DNA of 64,000 nt from Viscum album. Taxonomy: Eukaryota; Streptophyta; Magnoliopsida; Santalales; Viscaceae. Positions 57,051 to 64,000 of this stretch are shown one piece after another (the stretch's first letter is position 1; each line of letters starts with the position of its first letter). Under the pieces are notes generated by a model that saw nothing but the letters and a program-made list of their open reading frames with translations, did no database searches and had not been told where the DNA came from. A program made the translations under genes and the position numbers. The DNA is taken from NCBI GenBank assembly GCA_963277665.1, contig OY728163.1:1901918644-1901982643 (forward strand), written 5' to 3'.

Positions 57051-59433
57051 TAGAATGTAACGCCCCGAGATTTTATGAGATATATTATTTTTAATTTCTT
57101 TCATTTCTTGGGTTATACGCTACACTAAAATTAGTTTTTTCTATACGCAATACCATATTAGCTTGCAGTATATGCAACACTATTCTTGGATTGTGTTACA
57201 CACAATTTAAAGTTCGTTTGATAGTAGTTATTCTACGCAACATTATGTGTGTGTATATATATATATTCAATATATAAATGAAATATGGTTGGATTATGTT
57301 ATACGCAACAACAAAGGAGTCTTTCACTACACGCAACCCTGAATTGGCTTGCATTACACGCAATTGCGACCTTCCTCGATAGCGTGTGTTGTACGCAATA
57401 CCGGATTTCACTAAACAGCGATATATTGTTATAATATTCTTATGGACTAGCCGTTATGAATATTATTAACTAAATTTTTAATTTTATAACATTATTATTC
57501 ATCATACATATTTTCTAGAACATGGTATGAGAATAAAATAAATTTTTCGGGTAAAATAAGTATTTTAAAAAAAATGCAGTTTTGCCACATTTTGATGGCG
57601 CACCCACTTTAAATCTAGTTTTTGATATGTTTATAAGTACAATTTTACAAAATAAAATTCTTCTTTGGAATCAGGATATAAAAATTTACATTGTATAAAT
57701 TTTTCATATTATTCTGATAACTTGCATATTTTAATGAATAGTGAAAACATGATATATTTTAATTAAAAACAACTTTTTTCATCGTAATAATTTATATGGT
57801 TAAATTATAATATTTAATGATTTTAAAGTATAAATAGAATATATTTTTACCATCCAATATAATGTATTTCATTAGCATTTATTTTACATTGAATTCATAA
57901 GTAAAATAATTTCAATCTTTTGCAATGTTTTAACTTTTAAAACTCGTTTTCTTAAAAACAAGATTAATTTTAAATTAATTTCTGCAACTTTTATGTATTG
58001 AATTTAGAAAAATGGATTCCATATTTGGAATCAGTGGGTTCGAATTATTTTAATAGGCTGCTTTTTTATTTTTGGGCATTATGAATAGTAACTACGGTAA
58101 ATTTTATTTACCACAGTAAAAGGTAAATCGGGTAATTAAGGGTAAATATAATATTATAAAATTACCCTAACACTTGTCTAAATATAATCGGATTCTTATA
58201 TTTCGTCCTAAGGCATATTTGGGTCGAAATAGAACCATTATAACCCACTAGGATATGATTAAGACCTTTAGTTTATTTTATTTAAAGGAAAGTGAAATAT
58301 GTCTCACTCAAACTTTAATAATTAAAGTATTTTTAATATAAGATTATACAGAATATAAATTCGGTTATAAATACTCATTTGAAAGATAAATTTTTTTTTA
58401 TCATGGTAATTTATTTGTAATTTTTAAGATTTATTTAATTACCTTATTAGCTTATACATTAATGATGCAGAAATTATTTATTTAGTGAAAAATCAATAAT
58501 ATTGTTTTTATTGAAATAGTAATACATGTTAGAAGGCCCAAAAACCTGACCAAAACTTATTGGTAGTTTATATATACACCATAATCATCCAATGACCGAA
58601 TATATGACCGTTTTGAGTATTATAAATGTGATTATGACACTTATATTATGTTATGTTAAATGATGTCAAAGTTGTCACCTTCTTAATTTAATAAATATAA
58701 CATTTTAAAAGTTGGGTGTTTTAGAAGATAAATCTGACTAAAAGTATTATTATGAAATATATAAGATTTATCTTCATCAAAGTATTTTTATTTTTAAATT
58801 TTATGCAATAAATAAGTATATTTAATAATTGTACAAAAATGTTGTAGAAATTATTTTATTAAGAGAAGTATCAAATAAATGGTTTTACAAATAGTAAAAT
58901 AAATATTATATGAACCATCTAATGTGCTCCACTAATTTTATAGATGAATATGACATGTTAGGAACCTATTAAAATTTGTAGTTCGAATATATCCTTTGTG
59001 TGGATTTTATTTAAATTCAAATAATTGAATAGTGTAAAAATTGACACTATTGTTATTTTATAAAAATAACATCTTATTAAATTGTTTAAAAATCATATAA
59101 ATATTTAAAAATTATAAATTAAAATTCATATAGTCTAAAATTTCATAAAGTAAACAATTATGTAAAATTAAGAACACATAAGTGATTATTTATAACCATT
59201 TATAATATAGAATTTTATTACCACAAATAAAATTAAATAGATTAAATAAGGATAAATCAAAATGATAAGGTTTAAAATAAGATCAAAACATGTCTAAATT
59301 TGATTGGTTGATGATATTACAACCCTATCTCATATAATTTTTTAATTTAGTCATTTTTTGAGGTTTTTATGTGGGGTTTGAATTTATATTAAACTAAAAT
59401 TTTTAGGATTCCAAAGGTGCCCCTCTCCTCCCT

Positions 59434-59441
59434 TATAAAAA
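59434..59441 (+). promoter_or_regulatory. TATA box in LARD 3' LTR
   Basis: TATAAAAA in the same C-rich context as at 52513. Confidence 0.65.
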
Positions 59442-59689
59442 GGGAACCCCTTCCCTCTAATCTTCACACCCTTTTGAGAATTCAAGCTCGGCCAACCTCT
59501 GCCCATTTAAATTCCACACTTCCCTAGAAATCTTATAGAGGTACTGGTCTTCTCAAAAGACCTACTCTAGTGCCCTAAGAGGAAGTTCAAAGGAGGCACT
59601 TCAAGAAAGAGGTAATACCTTCTACCGATTCTTTCAGGTTTCTTTCTTCTTCAACTTCTTCTTCATTCGTTGTTTCATTATAAAGTAAT

Positions 59690-60240
59690 AACAAAAGTAT
59701 CACTAATAAAATGATATGTTATTATAAATATGAAACAACCCCATTTAACCTTCTATCCATTCTACAAAAAATGAAATCATCACGCATGCGTACGTACGGA
59801 ATATCGTCTCCACGCCATGGTGTAATCTGTTTTTCCACCACCACCTTACTTGGATGTGTATAATGGTGTAAAGAATAAATATATATGATTATTAAAACAT
59901 CATACTGATTCTATGATATTATATCATCCACTCCATTTTTAATCAATAAATATGGGAACAATATCATCGCTCGTGCGTACGTACGGATTACCGTCTCCAC
60001 GACGCGATGAGATTCATTTTCCATGTTAGCAATTAAAGAATGATTATAAAGTATATATAATGGATAATAATGAGATATATGAAAAAAATAATGATACTGT
60101 ATTTATGTATATATTATTTACTTTCATCCATTCAATTTAATAAGGTAACAAAAACAGCGTTCGTGCGTACGTACGGTCTACCATCTCCATAAACTTTGTA
60201 TGTCGTTCCACTTATCGATCTATTATATATATTTATATTA
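59690..60240 (+). repeat. Three 187-bp tandem repeats in LARD 3' LTR
   Basis: Cores at 59786-59814, 59973-60001 and 60163-60191, spaced 187 and 190 bp; same motif as in the 5' LTR. Confidence 0.85.
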
Positions 60241-61828
60241 TGAATATATATTATATATAAATCATTTTTTACATTCTGGAAGTAAGTAATCATGATCTAT
60301 GTAATCATATGAATAATTACAAGTCAAAACACGTATGACAAATGAAATAATTTTACCCAAAAAGATGCATTAACATGGGATTGACAAAGGAATGGGTAAT
60401 ATAAAGTCGTAAGTGAACCATATATGATATAATAACAATGAATATGATTCTATAATAATTCAATGACTTTTTTTAAATCATTATACAGGAGGATCAGATA
60501 TGTATAAATCATATCGTACCTAAGGTAAGGGATAATTTTGCAATCTCATTTTTATCCGAGATTGCTTATTCGTAAGTATTTACTAGGGTTATATTTTTCA
60601 TCCATGTCCATAAAAATGTTTTAATAAAGTGTTTAATATTCTCAGATGTATGTTTAAAGTCATTTTTACCCATCTTGACTTTTACTTTGTGTTGTGGAAG
60701 GAATCTTTTTTTTTCAAATGTGGTACTTTTTGACTTTTCCAGCAAAAGTACGAGAAGAATGTTTTTTTAACTTATACGACATGAACGGATTTTTACGGTT
60801 TCATGACGCCTTATTTTCATGAAGCTTACTCTACAAGATTTCATGACTATTTTCAATAAAATACTTTTCTTTTAAAATTGAATGGAATTTTGTGAAAATA
60901 AAATGATTTTCGGGAAGAAAGGATATTTTCTTCAAGAATTCATTTCAAGTGCTTTATCAAAACCATTTTTCATCTAAGATGACATGATTTAATATTTGTA
61001 TGTTTCAAATATAATGTCTCTATGATTTACATGGTTTCAGTTTTCTTATGATGAAATTATTTCCATTTATTTTATATGTATTATGTTATGATGGGATGAT
61101 GTTTATAAAACCCATTTTATTCTTTGGGTTATGATGAATGTTGTATGAATGTTTTGTGGAACAAGTAAGAATGATTTCATTATGAGATGGGTGGGACCTA
61201 TATCTCCATCCAATGCATTGGGTAAAGATTTATATATCATGAGATAGACATGGATAGAATGGTAAGTTAATCTGGTTTAGTGTTACAGGACTGAAATGAA
61301 GAGTGAACTCGATTTAGAAAGGGACATTGTCCACAAAGATGGTCTTGGAAGCAATGCAATGGCTACTATGGAAATCATATCACGTGCTTAATGTTTTTCC
61401 ATAATTACAAGTTTTATTACCATTCTATTTTATCATGATTGATGTCCCATTATGATCTATACCTTACGTACTTCCATATTTTATGTCATTGCTCAAGGTT
61501 TTGATGTTTAAACAATATGTTCATGTTTTTAATTTCAAATGTATATGGTTTGTTTTATTTTCTCCATACTTACCCTTACTGAGCATTTGAGTTAACCCTT
61601 TATATGTTTTCTTTTCCCCAAGATATAAAAAAATGTTTTAGGTAAGAAAAAAAAGGGGAAGATCTTTATGGGAGATGTTGAAGATCTTTCACCATGATTA
61701 GAAGATTATGTTCCGAGTTTCCAAAGACACTAAACTATTACGGTCCTTGAGTGTTGGTTTTTGTCATGTATTAAGTATTCCGAAAATGTATTTTAATTTC
61801 CATGTACGTCAAGCTTTGGGTCTCTAAA

Positions 61829-61833
61829 CATCT
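61829..61833. repeat. LARD target-site duplication, right copy
   Basis: CATCT. Confidence 0.85.
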
Positions 61834-62414
61834 CCATTGTCTCAATAATTTTATTAACAGATGCTTTTTTATGAGGTAGTAATATCCTCACTTGAGACGA
61901 TGATGCTGAAGGAGACTAATCTTATTCCTTACACTTATAATGAATTTGAGGATGCATTAGGATGTGAATAATGATCTCCCTTTACTAAAATTTGATGTTT
62001 TATTTTTATAAATATAGCTAATCCATGCCCAAAATAGAGTTAAACTCCACAAAATGAATTTAGACAAGATTATCTATGAGGTTCAGTACACAAACATTAA
62101 CTAGGGGGAGTTATGTAGTTTGGATGCAATAATTTCCCAATTAGTTGTTTTTATAGATAACTAATACTCCGTATTTTTATGTGGTGTTTGAATATTTCTA
62201 CTAAAATTTCAAGGTATGAAAGAATGCGTAGAACTAGAATCAAATAATATGATTTCTATTCTCGAAAGATTAACTAGAAAATCTGTCACCAAATCATTTT
62301 CTAGCTCCACCTCAGTAATAGTGATATAAAATACTCTTACTTTATACCATGGAGGTTGTTGTGGATTTCCTCCAACAACTATGGGATTATGGAATTGGTT
62401 TGAAAAATTACCAT
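61834..62414 (-). pseudogene. gypsy-0 protease and linker, decayed
   Basis: Minus strand. The end of gag or the linker is seen as VRVFYITITEVELENDLVT, followed by the retropepsin active-site region IEIILFDSSSTHSFIP, in which the Gly of D-S-G is changed to Ser. The later protease motif N-S-I-L-G-M-D can be read near 62030 in another frame. From about 61980 the linker runs to the LARD insertion point and continues in frame at 38459. The fragment is cut on its 5' side by the LTR at 62415. Confidence 0.8.
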
Positions 62415-64000
62415 TATCACGACCCATCCTCGGGGCCCGTTCTATGACTACCCCAAGCCCGCCTTCCATAGGCCAGGGGCTGGCGACTAGCACCAAAGGC
62501 GTAATTCCCGATAAAAGGGGAAGGCATTGCCTTTAAAAAGTAAAAAAACACCACATATTACACAAGTTGAGTAAACACTAAGTAAACTGAGTACAAAAGA
62601 AAGTGCTGGAAAGTAAATGGGCCAGAATACAAACCCATCTGTAAAGTAAATTACAACTGAAAGAAAGTACAGCAGCAGAAAAGTAAATTAGCAACTCCAA
62701 GCCGTCCTCTAGAAATCCCACTTGAAGGGTGGGTACAGATAGTTTCCTACGCTCCTCATCTCTAACCATTTGTTCCGTGTACGTCTCGTCCAATGTTCCA
62801 CCTCCAGGTACTGTCCAGCTCCACGATCTCTTACCTCGATCAGCGATGTCCGTCGTCTGCATCCAACACAACGAAGTGCGGGCATAGCCCGTGCATGGGT
62901 GAGTATACGCTACTCAGTAGGGACCCCGAGACCCCCGAAGATCTCCCAGATTCCACGAAGGATAAAAACAAAGGAAATATAAAAACAAGAAGTAACAACC
63001 AACACTACTTAGGTATATGCCCATACATATACCTAAGTCACCACTTCCAGCTCGACTCTAGCACACGAGCCCAAGATACAACCCAGTCCACACAGGAAAA
63101 ACGTAACCCATTCCACATAGGAATTCACAACCCAATCCACATAGGAGAGAACAACAATCTTATTGATGATAATGATTGTAAGTTAAGACTTAGCTCACAC
63201 AGGTATCCATTTATGAAGAGGGGTGGAGATGATTAGGTGTAGCGTCTAAATCATCTCCTCTGTCGAACCCACGTAGGATCCAAGTTTAGTAGTCATCATT
63301 GCCGAAGCATGGAGGATCCAAGTATAGTAGTCATCATCTTCGAACCCACAAATGATCCAAGTATAGTAGTCATCGTCGTCGAACCCATGGAGGATCCCGG
63401 CATGGTAGTCAAACCCACGGAGGATCCTAGTACAATAGTCATCCTCATCAAACTCATAGAGGATCCCAGTATGGTAGTCGTCCTCATCGAAACCACGAAG
63501 GATCCCAATACGGTAGACGTCCTCGTTGAACCCATGGAGGATCATAGTACGATAGTCGTCCTTATCGAACCCACAGAGGATACTAGTATGGTAGTCATCC
63601 TCATTGAACCCACAAAGGATCCCAGTACGGTAGTCATCCTCGTCGAACCCATGGAGGATCCCAGTACGGTAGTCGTCCTCGTTGAATCCACAGAGGATCC
63701 TAGTACAGAAGTCATCTTCATCGTAGCTAGCTCTAGTGTTCCCGCACACAACACGCTTCATTCTGGGAGGGTCCTCTCCTCGAGTCATGGGGTGGATACA
63801 TCAATTGTCACGACGATCAGAGATGATGTGTCCCAACATTCCATCCCACAACATAGGGGAAAACCAAGAAAAACATGCCTGGGTCATGCAGAATAAGACA
63901 ACCAATCCATTTCCCTAAAATACACGGCGTGTAAGTAATTAGTACACGTCGTGTCATCAGACACCGGGTACTGCCCATGTGAAACGGCTCGTGTCTTGGG
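62415..64000 (-). mobile_element. Partial LTR of a gypsy-2-related element, running off the window
   Basis: Begins TATCACGACCC (TGTCACGACCC with one change) and follows the gypsy-2 LTR for about 1.4 kb: CTTCCATAGGCCAGGGGCTGG, the CCCGTGCATGGGTGAGTATA segment, ATATGCCCATACATATACCT and CCACACAGGA words. It then carries its own 39-bp array and, from about 63920, sequence like the gypsy-1 LTR tract (ACACGGCGTGTA, CCGGGTACTGCCC). The strand is assigned by analogy with gypsy-1 and gypsy-2. Open frames inside it are not genes. Confidence 0.8.
63256..63725. repeat. 39-bp tandem array in the right-edge LTR
   Basis: About 12 units of the form GTAGTCATCCTCGTCGAACC + CATGGAGGATCCCAGTACG, the first units more diverged and one shortened. 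gypsy-2 LTRs have only one comparable unit (about 39575-39615). As 39 is a multiple of three, the array gives long open frames on both strands. Confidence 0.92.

Larger units (their letters stand above)
38465..61828 (+). mobile_element. Large non-autonomous LTR retrotransposon (LARD-type)
   Basis: Two LTRs of about 4.77 kb flank an interior of only about 2.15 kb, with primer site at 54911, polypurine tract at 57041 and a perfect CATCT duplication. Only a short gag-like zinc-knuckle frame is present, so the element fits the LARD class. With the gypsy-2 insertion it spans 23.4 kb. It lies in the protease/RT linker of gypsy-0, and removing it with one duplication rejoins the gypsy-0 reading frame. 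Confidence 0.9.
57056..61828 (+). repeat. LARD 3' LTR
   Basis: 4773 bp; nearly colinear with the 5' LTR and not interrupted, so it shows the gypsy-2 empty site near 57086-57100. Confidence 0.92.

Noticed and set aside
62209..62496. A 95-codon minus-strand open frame starting MVLVASPWPMEGG
   Set aside because: It is an accidental fusion of the right-edge LTR with the gypsy-0 protease; only the second half is former coding sequence.
63246..63896. Long open frames of 147-195 codons on both strands with a 13-residue repeat
   Set aside because: They arise because the 39-bp tandem array is a multiple of three and happens to lack stops. No known domain, and the array is absent from related LTRs.

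Overview
This window is plant nuclear repetitive DNA, most likely from a eudicot-type angiosperm; I cannot name the species. I find no host gene. Nearly every base belongs to transposable elements inserted into one another. The elements are of plant type: chromovirus-like Ty3/gypsy polyproteins, an Athila-like gag/protease, a Ty1/copia gag with initiator-Met tRNA primer site, a Mutator-like element (MULE) carrying a plant-mobile-domain (PMD) gene, and a tRNA-derived SINE-like insertion. The DNA is AT-rich except in some gypsy LTRs. All long coding regions are broken by stops and frameshifts.

Layout. (0) The substrate is an old Ty3/gypsy element on the minus strand ('gypsy-0'). Its pieces lie at 62414-61834 (protease), 38459-37630 (reverse transcriptase), 5172-3689 (RNase H/integrase) and 2252-1690 (integrase C-terminus), followed by a polypurine tract at 1650-1634 and probably LTR down to position 1. 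(1) A 1.4-kb retroposon with a 17-bp target duplication interrupts its integrase (2270-3671). (2) A 32-kb Athila-like element (5178-37624) interrupts the RT/RNase H junction. It is itself loaded with a 7.9-kb MULE in its 5' LTR (5931-13822), a 10.3-kb gypsy element in its interior ('gypsy-1', 21296-31587, minus) and a 2.8-kb deleted copia in its 3' LTR (33045-35835, minus). (3) A large non-autonomous LTR element with 4.77-kb LTRs ('LARD', 38465-61828, plus) interrupts the protease/RT linker. It carries an 11.7-kb gypsy element ('gypsy-2', 38497-50160, minus) only 32 bp inside its own left end, and a SINE-like insertion at 56258-56381. (4) At 62415 an LTR related to gypsy-2 starts and runs off the window; its visible part is a mosaic that ends in gypsy-1-like sequence.

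The boundaries rest on LTR pairs, TG..CA-type ends, primer-binding sites, polypurine tracts and target-site duplications read from the sequence. Two insertions are also checked by the reading frame: removing the Athila element or the LARD together with one 5-bp duplication brings the two halves of the gypsy-0 polyprotein back into frame.

How the parts relate: the autonomous-type gypsy elements and the MULE once encoded their own mobility proteins. The Athila copy, the copia copy, the LARD, the SINE and the 1.4-kb retroposon lack some or all of these and would have needed proteins supplied in trans. I found no undescribed defence, biosynthetic or regulatory system. The most unusual items are the hairpin array at the MULE's right end, an unidentified decayed coding stretch inside the MULE, the thrice-repeated CpG-rich motif in the LARD LTR leader, the SINE-like insertion and the mosaic LTR at the right edge.
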